A stretch of 55,284 nucleotides of DNA from Bacillota bacterium (GCA_023388435.1 JAEWGG010000007.1:1-55284), one strand, 5' to 3'. Positions 24,731-33,983 are shown, counted from the stretch's first letter. The notes: generated by a model not told the origin, from the sequence alone. Numbers and translations are program-made.

Positions 24731-26422
24731 CTAGCGCCCAGGCCGTTTGAGGAGTTGGCGGGCCAGACGGCGGGCCTCCGCATCAGATTCATCACCGGCA
24801 AGAAGTCGGGCCAGCTCAGCAACCCTGCCCTCCTTTTCCAGACGGCAGATCTGAGTCCTGGTCCGCCCGCCCTGGACGCTCTTGCTGATCTTCCAATGCT
24901 CCCGCCCGCAGGCTGCAATCTGGGCCGCATGGGTGATACATAGCACCTGCTTCGTCCTCCCAAGCTCCTGGAGCTTGGCCGCGACAAGCTGACAGGCCTC
25001 CCCACTGATACCCGCATCCACCTCATCGAAGACCATGGTCCCCTGGTCCTGCTGGCAGGACAAGATGCATTTGACAGCCAGGAGTATGCGCGAACTCTCG
25101 CCGCCTGAGGCGATCTGGCTGATCGGCCCCAGGGCTTCGCCTGGATTGGCCTGGATGTAGAAAGCCAGATCCTCCGCCCCACGCTGCTGCAGCTTGGCCA
25201 GGGGCCGGAACTGTACCGCAAAGCGCAGGCCTGGCATGCCCAGCTCGGACAGACTCGCGACGACGGCCGTTTCAAGTCTGCCAGCCGCTTCTCGGCGGGC
25301 GGCACTGAGCCTGGCGGCCTGGTCCACAATGGCCTGCTGCTGGGCCCGTATCTCCTGGTCCAGCTCACGCAGGCGCTCCTCAGCATCCTCCAACTGGCGC
25401 AGCTCGCGTCGGCTCTGCTCCAGGAAGTCTGGCAGGTCCTGAATATTTTTTCCGTACTTATGGCCCACGCTGCGCAGCTGGTCCAAGCGCTGCCAGGCAC
25501 GGTTCCAGGCCGCCTCGTCATAGTGCAGGCCAAAACGCCGCCGCTCCAGGTCAGCCTGCAGGCCCTGGCACTGTTCCAGAAGCAGAGCCAGAGTCTGGAC
25601 GCTGGCTTCCAGCTGTTCCAGCCCCGTCTGGGCCAGACGGCTGCGAGCCGCGCTCAGCAGTTCAAGCACCCCTGGCTGCTCTGACCCCCCCTCCAGCTGG
25701 GTCAGGACCTCATCCAGAGCCAGGGCCTCGGCCTGCTCCTCCTCCATGGCTGCGACGCTGGCCAGCAGGCGCTCTTCCTCATCGGCCTCGGCCTGGATCC
25801 CCCCCAGCTCCTCCACCTGGTAGGCCAGGAGAGCCCGCTCATGTTCTCTGGCGCGGGGATCTCCCCCCAGCCTGCGTCGCTCCTGAACCAGACGGCGCAG
25901 CCCCTCCCAGAGCTGCCTGTAGCGCTCGGCCTCAGCCTCCAGCTCCGGACCTCCAAACTGCTCCAGGAACTTCAGGTGCTGCTGCTCGTCGTAAATCAGT
26001 GCCTGGTCCCGCTGGGACTGGATGTCCAGAAGCAGAGGCCCCAGACGGCGCAGGAGGGACAGGGGCATCAGGCGCCCATTGAGACGGCAGATATTTCGCC
26101 CGCGGACACTGAGTTCGCGACTGATGATCAGCTCGTCCGGGAACTCCAGCTCCTCCACCAGGTCCTCCTTATAGAGCTCAGCCTGCAGCTCCGCTGGAAT
26201 CAGCTGGCGGCAGCCCGTAAAGCTGGCCTCAATTCTGGCCCGCTCCGCCCCCTGACGGATGTAGTCCTTATTGCCGCGGGCCCCGGCTAAAAGGGACAGG
26301 GCGAAGACGAGCAGGGACTTACCAGCCCCCGTCTCGCCAGTGATCGCCAGCAGGCCCGCTCCGAGATCCAGTTCGGCCCGCTCAATCAGGGCCAGACCCT
26401 CCAGCTCCAGACGCTCCAGCAT
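24731..26422 (-). CDS. recN: DNA repair protein RecN (SMC-like ATPase)
   Basis: RecN is an SMC-like protein acting at double-strand breaks. At 563 residues it has an N-terminal Walker A (GETGAGKSLLVFAL, about 30-43), a coiled-coil middle (about 150-390), the ABC signature ASGGESSRILLA and Walker B VFDEVDAGISG, then CITHAAQIAA. The start ATG 26422 has GGGAGG upstream. It follows argR, the usual argR-recN pair. The spoIVB and spo0A genes that follow recN in spore-forming Clostridia and Bacilli are not here; the next gene is convergent. Confidence 0.95.
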   Translation of the reverse strand: MLERLELEGLALIERAELDLGAGLLAITGETGAGKSLLVFALSLLAGARGNKDYIRQGAERARIEASFTGCRQLIPAELQAELYKEDLVEELEFPDELIISRELSVRGRNICRLNGRLMPLSLLRRLGPLLLDIQSQRDQALIYDEQQHLKFLEQFGGPELEAEAERYRQLWEGLRRLVQERRRLGGDPRAREHERALLAYQVEELGGIQAEADEEERLLASVAAMEEEQAEALALDEVLTQLEGGSEQPGVLELLSAARSRLAQTGLEQLEASVQTLALLLEQCQGLQADLERRRFGLHYDEAAWNRAWQRLDQLRSVGHKYGKNIQDLPDFLEQSRRELRQLEDAEERLRELDQEIRAQQQAIVDQAARLSAARREAAGRLETAVVASLSELGMPGLRFAVQFRPLAKLQQRGAEDLAFYIQANPGEALGPISQIASGGESSRILLAVKCILSCQQDQGTMVFDEVDAGISGEACQLVAAKLQELGRTKQVLCITHAAQIAACGREHWKISKSVQGGRTRTQICRLEKEGRVAELARLLAGDESDAEARRLARQLLKRPGR

Positions 26423-26628
26423 CCAGTTTCCTCCCGTCTCCCCCCATGTGTCGCCCCATCCGACTTGTTACAAGTATATCAGTCCGCCAGTCAGCCCGTA
26501 TCTGGGAAATCCGCCAAAAGGCGACAAAAGCCCTCGGAGGAACCCAGGGCCCGCCCTCTGGCTGAATCCGAGAGCAGGCCCCTCCGTAAGTGCCGCAAAA
26601 TCACCTCGCTGCCCCCAGTGATACAGAA

Positions 26629-26649
26629 GGCCGCCCCCCTGGGACGGCC
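26629..26649 (-). terminator. Possible weak terminator after argR
   Basis: GGCCGTCCC and GGGGCGGCC can pair with one G-U wobble around a three-base loop on the minus strand, followed only by TTCTG. It may attenuate rather than stop transcription into recN. The rest of the 262-base gap between recN and argR shows no gene. Confidence 0.3.
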
Positions 26650-26684
26650 CTCAGCACTAGTCCAGTCCGCATCTGGAAAGTAGC

Positions 26685-27155
26685 TCAGTAACGGTCCTCG
26701 AAGCAGTAGTTCTCCAATTCGCGCTGGAGGCGACGGGCCGCCTCATTGTCGCTGGAAGCCACAAAAATCGTATCGTCACCGGCGATGCAACCCAGGGAAT
26801 CCTGGAGGTGCAGGGCGTCGATGGCCAGGGCCGAGGCCCCCGCCATACCCGGCAGGGTGTGCAGGACCAGAAAATTCTGGGCGACCTTGATATCCACCAC
26901 CGCCTGCGAAAAGACAGTCAGAATCCGCCGGGTGCGGATGTCGGTCTCGTTATTCATGCACATGTATTTTTGACGGCCATCCGCCATCGTAATCTTGACA
27001 ATATGCAATTCATTAATATCGCGGGAAATGGTGGCCTGCGTGGTTTCATATCCAGCGTCACAGAGGGCCCTAGTCAATTCATCCTGCGTGGAAATACAGT
27101 TATCACGAATTATTTCCAATAGCTTTTTCTGTCTATCGCGCTTTTCTTTAGCCAT
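26685..27155 (-). CDS. argR: Arginine repressor ArgR
   Basis: ArgR binds arginine as a hexamer and controls arginine genes. The 156-residue protein has the N-terminal winged helix (CISTQDELTRALCDAGYETTQATISRDINELHI in outline) and a C-terminal oligomerisation/arginine domain with GCIAGDDTIFV. The start ATG 27155 has AGAGGAG upstream. An AT-rich stretch with palindromes lies just upstream and is probably its own operator. ArgR next to recN is typical of Bacillota. Confidence 0.95.
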   Translation of the reverse strand: MAKEKRDRQKKLLEIIRDNCISTQDELTRALCDAGYETTQATISRDINELHIVKITMADGRQKYMCMNNETDIRTRRILTVFSQAVVDIKVAQNFLVLHTLPGMAGASALAIDALHLQDSLGCIAGDDTIFVASSDNEAARRLQRELENYCFEDRY

Positions 27156-27190
27156 TTTATGCTCTCCTCTAATCCCTTTTCTCTAGCAGG

Positions 27191-27218
27191 AAAATTCAAT
27201 ATTTGAATTTTAATTATA
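27191..27218 (-). promoter_or_regulatory. argR promoter -10 and overlapping palindromic operator (probable ARG box)
   Basis: On the minus strand TATAAT (27213-27218) is a consensus -10. Immediately downstream, 27191-27211 is a perfect inverted repeat with nine-base arms (AAAATTCAA / TTGAATTTT) around three bases. TGAAT/ATTCA half-sites are those of ArgR-binding ARG boxes, so self-repression is likely. The surrounding 27190-27300 is strikingly AT-rich compared with the rest of the window. Confidence 0.6.
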
Positions 27219-27251
27219 CGCAAAGTTGTTTGAAATTTAAAGCACATGAAG

Positions 27252-27271
27252 ATGAAAATCATTCGATTCAT
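27252..27271. promoter_or_regulatory. Possible second ARG box
   Basis: ATGAAAATCATTCGATTCAT contains TGAA and ATTC half-sites in ARG-box-like spacing within the same AT-rich island. It lies upstream of the argR -10 element. Weak match. Confidence 0.3.
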
Positions 27272-27333
27272 ATGCGAAATTCAATTTTTATAAGATTGTT
27301 CTAGACAAGCTGCACAGCCGCAGGGGCAGCTCC

Positions 27334-28203
27334 TCACTGGGAGTGGAGCCCGCTCGTCCGTGTGCGCAGCTTCTCCGGAAGAATCTGGAAGAAATTCGGA
27401 GCCCGGAAGTGGATGAGCCGCAAGGAGCGCTCCGCCCTGCGGATCTCCACACAGTCTCCTGAGCGGAAGGCCGTCTCCTGGCGACCATCTGCGGAGAGCG
27501 TGGCCACAAATGGGTAATCGCCCAGTTCGAGACGGACCACCGTGGCCGAATCGAGGATGTAACTGCGGTTTTGCAGGGAGTAGGGGCAGACTGGTGTAAT
27601 CTGAATCAGCTGGCTGTTCGGCTGGACGATGGGGCCACCAGCCGCCATGGCATAGCCCGTGGAACCTGTAGGTGTGCCGACGATGAGGCCGTCGCAGCGC
27701 ACGGTCTCGATATAGCTGTCATCCAGGTAGAGCCGGGCCGGGACGATGCGCTGGGAATAGCCCCGAGAGAGCAGGGCCTCATTGAGGGCCTGGGCTTCGA
27801 AGTAGCGCTGTCCATCGGCGTGCCAGGCCGCGACGTGTAGCATCATTCGTTCTTCAATGCTGTAATCCCGGGCGAGGAGACGGTCCAGGTCCTCGTGCAG
27901 ACTCTCCACACGAATCTCCGCCAAAAAACCTACACTGCCCAGGTTGACGCCGACGATGGGTATATCATAGCAACGGGTACTGTGTACGGCGTTCAGAAAG
28001 GTCCCATCCCCTCCAAGGCTGAGGATGACATCCGCCCCGCTGAAGTCCTCACGGTATTGGAGGCCCAGGGCTTCGCCCTCAGGGCTCCTGTTGCGCTGGT
28101 CCACAAGCACCTGGGCCCCCTGAGCCAGCAAGTAGCGGCAGGTCTCCAGCAGGGTCAGATACCCAGGATCTTTATAAGGATTGGCACTGATCGCAAATTT
28201 CAC
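27334..28203 (-). CDS. nadK: NAD kinase
   Basis: NadK phosphorylates NAD to NADP. The 289-residue protein has the GGDGT motif (64-68, SLGGDGTFLNAV) and the second conserved region VGTPTGSTGYAMAAGGPIV. The start is GTG 28203, which overlaps the dxs stop (GTGA) and is preceded by GGAGGAGG. In Clostridia a tlyA gene usually lies between dxs and nadK; here it is missing and the two genes are directly coupled. Confidence 0.95.
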   Translation of the reverse strand: MKFAISANPYKDPGYLTLLETCRYLLAQGAQVLVDQRNRSPEGEALGLQYREDFSGADVILSLGGDGTFLNAVHSTRCYDIPIVGVNLGSVGFLAEIRVESLHEDLDRLLARDYSIEERMMLHVAAWHADGQRYFEAQALNEALLSRGYSQRIVPARLYLDDSYIETVRCDGLIVGTPTGSTGYAMAAGGPIVQPNSQLIQITPVCPYSLQNRSYILDSATVVRLELGDYPFVATLSADGRQETAFRSGDCVEIRRAERSLRLIHFRAPNFFQILPEKLRTRTSGLHSQ

Positions 28204-30224
28204 AGACTATCCTCCTCCGTCAACTGCCTGTAGATGGTCTGTGCGTCCAGGCCGAGGAGCCGGCGGCTCTCCGCTGGGCTGGACGCCTGGTAGACGGGCT
28301 GCTTGGGGATGCCAAAGCGGCGGACCCGCGGCAGCTTGATTTCCAGCTCTCCAGCTTGGGCAAGACGCTGGGCCCATTGGCCGAGGGCGTAAGTCAGGGC
28401 CTCAGCATAGCCGCCACGGCGCACAAGTTCCTCAATGCAGATCAGCTCATCCAGACCGTCAAAGATCCGGACCAGGTCCTCATCCAGCTCCAGATTCTGT
28501 ACGGCCCAGGCGCGGACCTCATGGCCTCGGGCCTCCAGGAGGCGGCCCAGTTCCAGAGCCTCAGTGGCGGAGGAGCCCAGGGCGAGAATGCCGTAGCTGG
28601 GTGCTGAGGGCTTTTGCCCCTGACCAGACCCCGGCCCAGCAGCTGGGGAACTGTGTAGCGCGACGAGGGCTGGAGGCTTAGCAGCCCCCTGTTCCTGGCC
28701 GCGACGCTGGCCACAGTAGAGCTCCCGCAGCTCCTCCTGCTCCTTATCGCGGGGATAGCGGATGGCGACTGGCCCCTGAGCCGTAAAGAGGGCGTAATTG
28801 AGGCAGTCCTCAAGGGCCTGGTAGCAGCAGGGCTGATAGACTTCCAGGCCGGGCAGGGCACTCAGGTAGGCCTGTTCGTAGAGCCCCTGGTGGGTCTCCC
28901 CGTCCGCTCCTACCAGGCCGGCCCGGTCAATGCAGAAGACCACGGGTAGCTGCTGGAGGACCACGTCATGGAGGACCTGGTCCAGGGCCCGTTGCAAAAA
29001 GGTCGAGTAGATACAGACTACGGGCTTCAGTCCACCTGCAGCCATGCCGGCAGCCATGCAGACCGCGTGCTGCTCGGCTATGCCCACATCAAAGAAACGC
29101 TGGGGGTAGGCCTGGGCAAAGGGGGCGAGGCCGGTACCCTGGGCCATGGCCGCCGTGATCGCCACAAGTCGCTCCTCCCTCTGGGCCAGCTTGAGCAGCT
29201 CCTGGCCACAGGCATCGGTGAAGCTGTTGCAGGCCAGCTTGCGTTCCTGGCCGCGGGGACTGGGCAGTAGTCCCTCTTCGATGGAGAAGGGGGAGACACC
29301 GTGATAGCGCTCAGGCTCCTGCTCGGCCCAGTCATAACCCTGGCCCTTCTGCGTGCAAATATGCAGTACGGCTGGCCCATCAAAGTCCTGCAGGGCATGC
29401 AGGCTGCGTGTGAGGGCCGCCAGATCGTGGCCGTCAATAGGCCCGTAGTAACGTAGGCCCAGGCTGTCGAAGTAGCTGCTCTTGGCCCCTCCCAGTAGAC
29501 GCAGGCGGCGCTTGAGCCAGGACATGCAGCGAATCAGGGGGCGGCCCAGCAGCGGCAGGTGGTCCAGGAAACGTTCGCTGTTGCGCTTGATCTGGCGGTA
29601 GGAAGAGGAGGTGCGCAGGCGGTTTAGGTGGCGGGACATGGCGCCCACATTGCGGTCTATACTCATCTGATTGTCATTCAAGATGAGCAGGACCCGATCT
29701 TCTTCCTCAATATTGTTCAGGGCCTCATAGAAAAGTCCCCCCGTCGCCGCCCCATCACCGACTACGGCCAGGACCCGGCCGGGCAGCTGCTGGGCACGGC
29801 GGGCCCGATCCATGCCGAGGGCCGCTGAAAGGGCCGTTGAACTGTGGCCCGTATCAAAACTGTCATAGGGACTCTCGTCCCGCTTCGGAAAACCGGAGAG
29901 CCCCCCCGCCTGACGCAGACTGCCAAACTGGGCCCTGCGCCCAGTCAGAATCTTATAGGCGTAGGACTGGTGTCCCACATCCCAGATCACGCGATCCTGA
30001 CGAAAATCAAAGCAGTGCAGCAGGGCCAGGGTCAGCTCCACCGTACCCAGGTTGGAAGCCAGGTGCCCCCCCGTCTGGGAGACCTGGTCCACGATAAAGT
30101 GACGCAGATCTCGGGCCAGGGCCTCAAGTTCGGACTGGCTGGCCGTCCGCAGCTGCTCAGGCTGCTGTATCTTATCCAGATGGCTGTATTTGTCCGCCCG
30201 AGGGCGGACCTGATCGTGGTCCAT
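28200..30224 (-). CDS. dxs: 1-deoxy-D-xylulose-5-phosphate synthase
   Basis: Dxs condenses pyruvate and glyceraldehyde-3-phosphate, the first step of the MEP isoprenoid pathway. The thiamine diphosphate motif GDGAATGGLFYEALNN (about 153-168), the early SNLGTVELTLAL with HIS-like HQSYAYKILTGR, and the C-terminal AEQHAVCMAAGMAAGG are present. At 674 residues it is longer than the usual 620-640. One extra segment rich in Gly, Pro, Ala and Gln (about 500-545) separates the second and third domains. It lies between ispA and nadK with near-zero gaps. Confidence 0.96.
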   Translation of the reverse strand: MDHDQVRPRADKYSHLDKIQQPEQLRTASQSELEALARDLRHFIVDQVSQTGGHLASNLGTVELTLALLHCFDFRQDRVIWDVGHQSYAYKILTGRRAQFGSLRQAGGLSGFPKRDESPYDSFDTGHSSTALSAALGMDRARRAQQLPGRVLAVVGDGAATGGLFYEALNNIEEEDRVLLILNDNQMSIDRNVGAMSRHLNRLRTSSSYRQIKRNSERFLDHLPLLGRPLIRCMSWLKRRLRLLGGAKSSYFDSLGLRYYGPIDGHDLAALTRSLHALQDFDGPAVLHICTQKGQGYDWAEQEPERYHGVSPFSIEEGLLPSPRGQERKLACNSFTDACGQELLKLAQREERLVAITAAMAQGTGLAPFAQAYPQRFFDVGIAEQHAVCMAAGMAAGGLKPVVCIYSTFLQRALDQVLHDVVLQQLPVVFCIDRAGLVGADGETHQGLYEQAYLSALPGLEVYQPCCYQALEDCLNYALFTAQGPVAIRYPRDKEQEELRELYCGQRRGQEQGAAKPPALVALHSSPAAGPGSGQGQKPSAPSYGILALGSSATEALELGRLLEARGHEVRAWAVQNLELDEDLVRIFDGLDELICIEELVRRGGYAEALTYALGQWAQRLAQAGELEIKLPRVRRFGIPKQPVYQASSPAESRRLLGLDAQTIYRQLTEEDSL

Positions 30225-30226
30225 GA

Positions 30227-31162
30227 CTAACTCCGTCTCGTCGCTAAATATTTGGTATAGGCCCGCAGAAAAGCCAGGTCATAGCCCAGTTTCTCCAGGC
30301 CGTCCAGGGCTTCGGCTACGGCCCGCTCAGAGGCCTCGGCCTCGGACCTGGCCCCCTCCAGTCCCAGGAGACTGACGTAGGTGCTCTTGCCTGCCGCCGC
30401 ATCTTTACCGAGCGTCTTGCCAAGCAGGGCCGGATCCGCCTCGACGTCCAGCAGATCGTCACGGATCTGGAAGGCCCGCCCCAGCTCCGTTCCGAGCTGG
30501 CTAAAAAGGCTCACACTGGTCTCGTCGTAACCCTGGCCCGCAATCGCCCCCGCCACCAGGGCGGCACGGATGAGAGCTCCCGTCTTACCCTGGACCATGC
30601 GCTCCAGTTCCTCCAGGTCGAGCCTCCGGGACTCCCCTTCCAAATCCAGCTGCTGGCCCCCCACCATACCCAGGCGGCCAGCGGCATCCGCCACAGCCTT
30701 CGCCGCATAGAGGCCCTGGGGATTACCATTGCAGGCCTCAATCAGCAGGTCCATGGCCTCGGCCTGCAGGGCGTCTCCCACCAGCAGGGCGGTGGCCTCC
30801 CCATAGACGATGTGGCAGCAGGGCCTGCCTCGGCGCAAGTCGTCGTTGTCCATGCAGGGCAGGTCATCATGGACCAGAGAATAGGCGTGGATGCATTCCA
30901 GGGCCGCGGCCAGGCAGTTCAGACAGCGATAGTGGCTCTGTGGCATCTCCGGCTGGACGGCGTGGGCTGCAGCATAGACCAGGACGGGGCGCACCCGCTT
31001 GCCCGGGGCGAAAAGGGCGTAGCGCAGCGCCTCTTCAAGCCGCGCAGAGGGCCCCGCCTCCTCAATATATTGCTGGGCAAAATTCTCAAAGAGCTCCTGC
31101 CAGTCCCGGACTTGGCGCTGCCAATCCGGGGCGGCCTTCGCTTCCTGCCATTGCTCTACCAT
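30227..31162 (-). CDS. ispA: Polyprenyl synthetase (farnesyl diphosphate synthase, IspA type)
   Basis: The 311-residue enzyme builds farnesyl or geranylgeranyl diphosphate. Both aspartate motifs are present: LVHDDLPCMDNDDLRRGRP (first DDxxxxD) and FQIRDDLLDVEAD (second DDxxD). The first motif has the longer spacing of the bacterial short-chain FPP synthases. ATG 31162 follows AAAGGAG. The position xseB-ispA-dxs is the conserved one. Confidence 0.94.
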   Translation of the reverse strand: MVEQWQEAKAAPDWQRQVRDWQELFENFAQQYIEEAGPSARLEEALRYALFAPGKRVRPVLVYAAAHAVQPEMPQSHYRCLNCLAAALECIHAYSLVHDDLPCMDNDDLRRGRPCCHIVYGEATALLVGDALQAEAMDLLIEACNGNPQGLYAAKAVADAAGRLGMVGGQQLDLEGESRRLDLEELERMVQGKTGALIRAALVAGAIAGQGYDETSVSLFSQLGTELGRAFQIRDDLLDVEADPALLGKTLGKDAAAGKSTYVSLLGLEGARSEAEASERAVAEALDGLEKLGYDLAFLRAYTKYLATRRS

Positions 31163-31217
31163 ATCCTGCTCCTTTTGGCTCCACCCATGTAGTGGACCAG
31201 ATTGTTCAGGCCAACCC

Positions 31218-31487
31218 TCAGTTTTTCAGCTCTGGCAGCGGGGCCTCCTGCAGGCTCCCGTCCGCGGCCTGAATCAACTGGCGGATGCGCTGGTCAGCCT
31301 CATCCAACTTGGCCTGACACTGCTTGGCCAGCTGGCTGCCACGGGCGAATGCGGCCATCGAATCTTCCAGACTGGCCCGCCCCGACTCCAGCAGGCGCAC
31401 CTGCTCCTCAAGACTCATCAGGGCCTCCTCGAAGCTCAGCGCTCCCAGCTGCTCCTTCGTCTGTTCCTGCACGTTCTGCTCTTCCAT
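31218..31487 (-). CDS. xseB: Exodeoxyribonuclease VII small subunit
   Basis: A short protein of 89 residues with the XseB core LSFEEALMSLEEQVRLLESGRASLEDSMAAF and LAKQCQAKLDEADQRI in outline. Exonuclease VII degrades single-stranded DNA to oligonucleotides with XseA. ATG 31487 follows GGAGGAG, 22 bases after xseA. Confidence 0.94.
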   Translation of the reverse strand: MEEQNVQEQTKEQLGALSFEEALMSLEEQVRLLESGRASLEDSMAAFARGSQLAKQCQAKLDEADQRIRQLIQAADGSLQEAPLPELKN

Positions 31488-31509
31488 TGTACGCTCCTCC
31501 GCTCGTAGT

Positions 31510-32922
31510 TCAGTCTGTACTTTTACTTAGAGTGACAGCAGGCTCCTGCCCCCTGTCAGATGCCGCGACCGCGGGCCGGGCCTCCACCCCCTCCACCCGA
31601 CAGTGCAGGAGACCATCGGCCAGTTGGGCCTGTAGCGTCATTCCTGCTTCCAAGCCCTCCACTGAGGCCAGAACTCGGCCCTCCCGCTCCGCCGTCAGCA
31701 GGGCGTAGCCGCGGGCTAAGACGCGGTGGGGATCCATGGCCTGGAGTCGGGCCTCCAGGCTGGTCAACTGTATGGATCGGCGCCTCTGGGCCTCTTGTCC
31801 CAGCTGTTCCAGGCGATATAAGGACCTTTGCAGACGCTCCTGCCCCCAGAGCACCTGGCTCCCGAGGCCCTGGATCAGGGCCTCGCGGGCCATATCCAGG
31901 CGCTGACGCTGCTCCAGCCACAGCCGCTCGGGAGACCGCAAACTGGGACTCTCCAGACAGTGCTTCAGCCGCAGTCTGGCCTGTTCCGTAATACGGCCTG
32001 GATCCTGCAAATAGGCTGACTGTCGAAGCTGGCGCAGCTGGCTGCGGCGCAGCTCCTGGCCGCGCAGCCAGGCCTGGCTGAGGCGCTGGCTCTGCTCCTG
32101 AATAAAGTCGCTGTAGCCCGACTTGACAGGGACAGCACATTCCGCCGCCGCTGAAGGTGTCGGGGCACGGAGGTCGCAGACATAGTCGCAGATGCTGAAA
32201 TCCGTCTCGTGACCCACTGCCGAGATCAGCGGCTTGCTGCAGGCGTAGAGGGCCCTGGCCAGGGCCTCATCATTGAATTCCCAGAGGTCCTCCAGTGAGC
32301 CACCGCCACGGCCAATGATAATGACATCAATCTCCGGAATGGCTTCCAGCTGCCTCAGGGCCTGGATCATCATCTCCGCCGCCCCCTCGCCCTGAACACG
32401 GACCGGGGCCAGAAGCAGGTCAAAATTCGGGAAACGGCGGCTGAGAACATGGATAATATCACGAATCACCGCCCCGGTCGGGCTCGTGATCACACCGATA
32501 CGCCGCGGCAGGAGGGGGATGGGGCGCTTGTGCTCAGCGGCGAAGAGGCCCTCGGCCTCCAGCTTATTTTTCAGGCGCTCATAGGCCTCGTAGAGCTTGC
32601 CCAGCCCCGCCGCCTCAATCCCCTTCAGCACGAGCTGGAACTGGCCGCTGGGACTGTAGAAGTCGGCCTCGCCCCAGACTTCCACCGCCATGCCGTTGTG
32701 GATTCTGGCCAGCTCCGGATGCCGCTTAAAGCCGAAAAAGACGCAGCGAACCTGGGCGGTGGCGTCCTTAAGCGTAAAGTAGGCATGCCCGGAATTCTGC
32801 TGGACACTCAGGTTGGAGACCTCCCCCGAAACCCGAAGAGCACGCAAAAAGGCCGCCTTGCGGACGGCCTGTCGCATGTAGCCATTCAACTCGGTGACGG
32901 TGTAACAGCGCTGCTCAGCCAT
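31510..32922 (-). CDS. xseA: Exodeoxyribonuclease VII large subunit
   Basis: The catalytic large subunit of exonuclease VII, 470 residues. The N-terminal OB fold (VTELNGYMRQAV...VSGEVSNLSVQQNSGHAYFTLKD in outline) is followed by the nuclease core with GVITSPTGAVIRDI, GRGGGSLEDLWEFNDE and AVGHETDFSICDYVCDLRAPTPSAAAE in outline, then a coiled-coil tail. The start overlaps the nusB stop by one base (TGATG). Confidence 0.96.
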   Translation of the reverse strand: MAEQRCYTVTELNGYMRQAVRKAAFLRALRVSGEVSNLSVQQNSGHAYFTLKDATAQVRCVFFGFKRHPELARIHNGMAVEVWGEADFYSPSGQFQLVLKGIEAAGLGKLYEAYERLKNKLEAEGLFAAEHKRPIPLLPRRIGVITSPTGAVIRDIIHVLSRRFPNFDLLLAPVRVQGEGAAEMMIQALRQLEAIPEIDVIIIGRGGGSLEDLWEFNDEALARALYACSKPLISAVGHETDFSICDYVCDLRAPTPSAAAECAVPVKSGYSDFIQEQSQRLSQAWLRGQELRRSQLRQLRQSAYLQDPGRITEQARLRLKHCLESPSLRSPERLWLEQRQRLDMAREALIQGLGSQVLWGQERLQRSLYRLEQLGQEAQRRRSIQLTSLEARLQAMDPHRVLARGYALLTAEREGRVLASVEGLEAGMTLQAQLADGLLHCRVEGVEARPAVAASDRGQEPAVTLSKSTD

Positions 32923-33692
32923 CAGGACTCCTCCTGCTGCTCCTGCGCATCTTCCCCGACTTCGTCCCTGGCCGCGGGCTCGGGGCCATTAAAATGGGCC
33001 AGGACCGCATTGATATAGCGGCGCGAACTCTCCGTTGTGTAGATCCGTGTGAGATTCACAATTTCATTGATGGTGACACTCTTCGGCACGCTGGGATCAT
33101 AGCTGATCTCATAGGCCCCGAGGCGCAGCAGCGCCCGGTCGACGACTGGCAGACGGGAGACTTCCCAGACTTTCAGATAGGGTTGGAGGGCCGCATCGAG
33201 CTCCGCACAGTGGGCCAGGACCCCGTCCACCAGACTCTGACAATAGTCGCGGCTCCGCTCGTCCAGACCAAAGCTGTACAGGTAGTGGATAAAGGACTCG
33301 GCGCTGAGCCCTTCTTCCAGCTGTCCCAGGTCCAGCGCCTCCCGAAGGCCAGCTTCCTCTTCTGCTGCAGAGAGGTCCCGGGCCGTGGCCGTCGCCTGGA
33401 ACCCTGGGTCCCGAGGACCCTCTCCAGACCCCTCCACCGCAGTCAGGGACCAGTCAAAGACTTTTTCTGGCAGCTCCTTGCTCAGGCCGCCCGTGATGAA
33501 TTTACTGTAAATCTGCGGCTGTTCACGGCGCAGTGTGGACAGGAGCCAGCCCTCCCGGGGCTTCTTCTCCGAGCCCCAGTTCTGGCTGCAGCCCTCCAGG
33601 GCCTGCTGACAGAAGTCCTGACTGAAGTTCTGGTGCAGGTCCATCATATAGAGCAGGTGGAAGGCCACCTCACGCGCTTCATAACGACTCAT
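32922..33692 (-). CDS. nusB: Transcription antitermination factor NusB with large internal insertion
   Basis: NusB with NusE supports antitermination of rRNA operons. The start (MSRYEAREVAFHLLYMMDL) and the C-terminal half (LKVWEVSRLPVVDRALLRLG, PKSVTINEIVNLTRIYTTE, RRYINAVL) are typical. Total length is 256 residues against about 140 normally: an extra 90-100 residues lie at about 35-130, between the first and second helices, and a Glu/Gln tail closes the protein. The frame is open throughout and the gene is coupled to xseA, so it is not a pseudogene. Confidence 0.93.
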   Translation of the reverse strand: MSRYEAREVAFHLLYMMDLHQNFSQDFCQQALEGCSQNWGSEKKPREGWLLSTLRREQPQIYSKFITGGLSKELPEKVFDWSLTAVEGSGEGPRDPGFQATATARDLSAAEEEAGLREALDLGQLEEGLSAESFIHYLYSFGLDERSRDYCQSLVDGVLAHCAELDAALQPYLKVWEVSRLPVVDRALLRLGAYEISYDPSVPKSVTINEIVNLTRIYTTESSRRYINAVLAHFNGPEPAARDEVGEDAQEQQEES

Positions 33693-33745
33693 CTGCTTCT
33701 CCTCTTCTCTACATGCTCCACACAGCCAAGTGTATAGCGGCTGCC

Positions 33746-33982
33746 TCAGCGGAAACGGCCAGGGGGCAAAATACGGTCCAAAAGCCGCTTAAAACTCTCC
33801 GCATTGGCGAAGACGGAGACTCCCAGCATATAGCCGACCACACTTAGCAACAGGACAAAAAGGCTTTTCCAAAAGCCAAAGATCACCAGGAGCAGGCCCA
33901 GGATCAGGCCGAAAAGGGCCCCAGTCACCCCGGGATTTCTGCCCTGGAGAAAGTCGATCAGCGGGACAAAAAGCCTGCGCAT
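33746..33982 (-). CDS. Small membrane protein, DUF2273 family
   Basis: 78 residues beginning MRRLFVPLIDFLQGRNPG, with two adjacent hydrophobic segments (VTGALFGLILGLLLVIFGF and LFVLLLSVVGYMLGVSV). DUF2273 proteins accompany amaP and asp23 genes in Bacillota and probably help anchor the Asp23 complex in the membrane. The ATG at 33982 starts one base after the amaP stop, with GGTGGAG upstream; the longer frame to 34072 lies within amaP and is rejected. Confidence 0.85.
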   Translation of the reverse strand: MRRLFVPLIDFLQGRNPGVTGALFGLILGLLLVIFGFWKSLFVLLLSVVGYMLGVSVFANAESFKRLLDRILPPGRFR

Positions 33983-33983
33983 A

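Noticed and set aside
26465..26683. Small plus-strand open frame between recN and argR
   Set aside because: No ribosome binding site, Pro/Arg/Ser-rich composition and no family resemblance.
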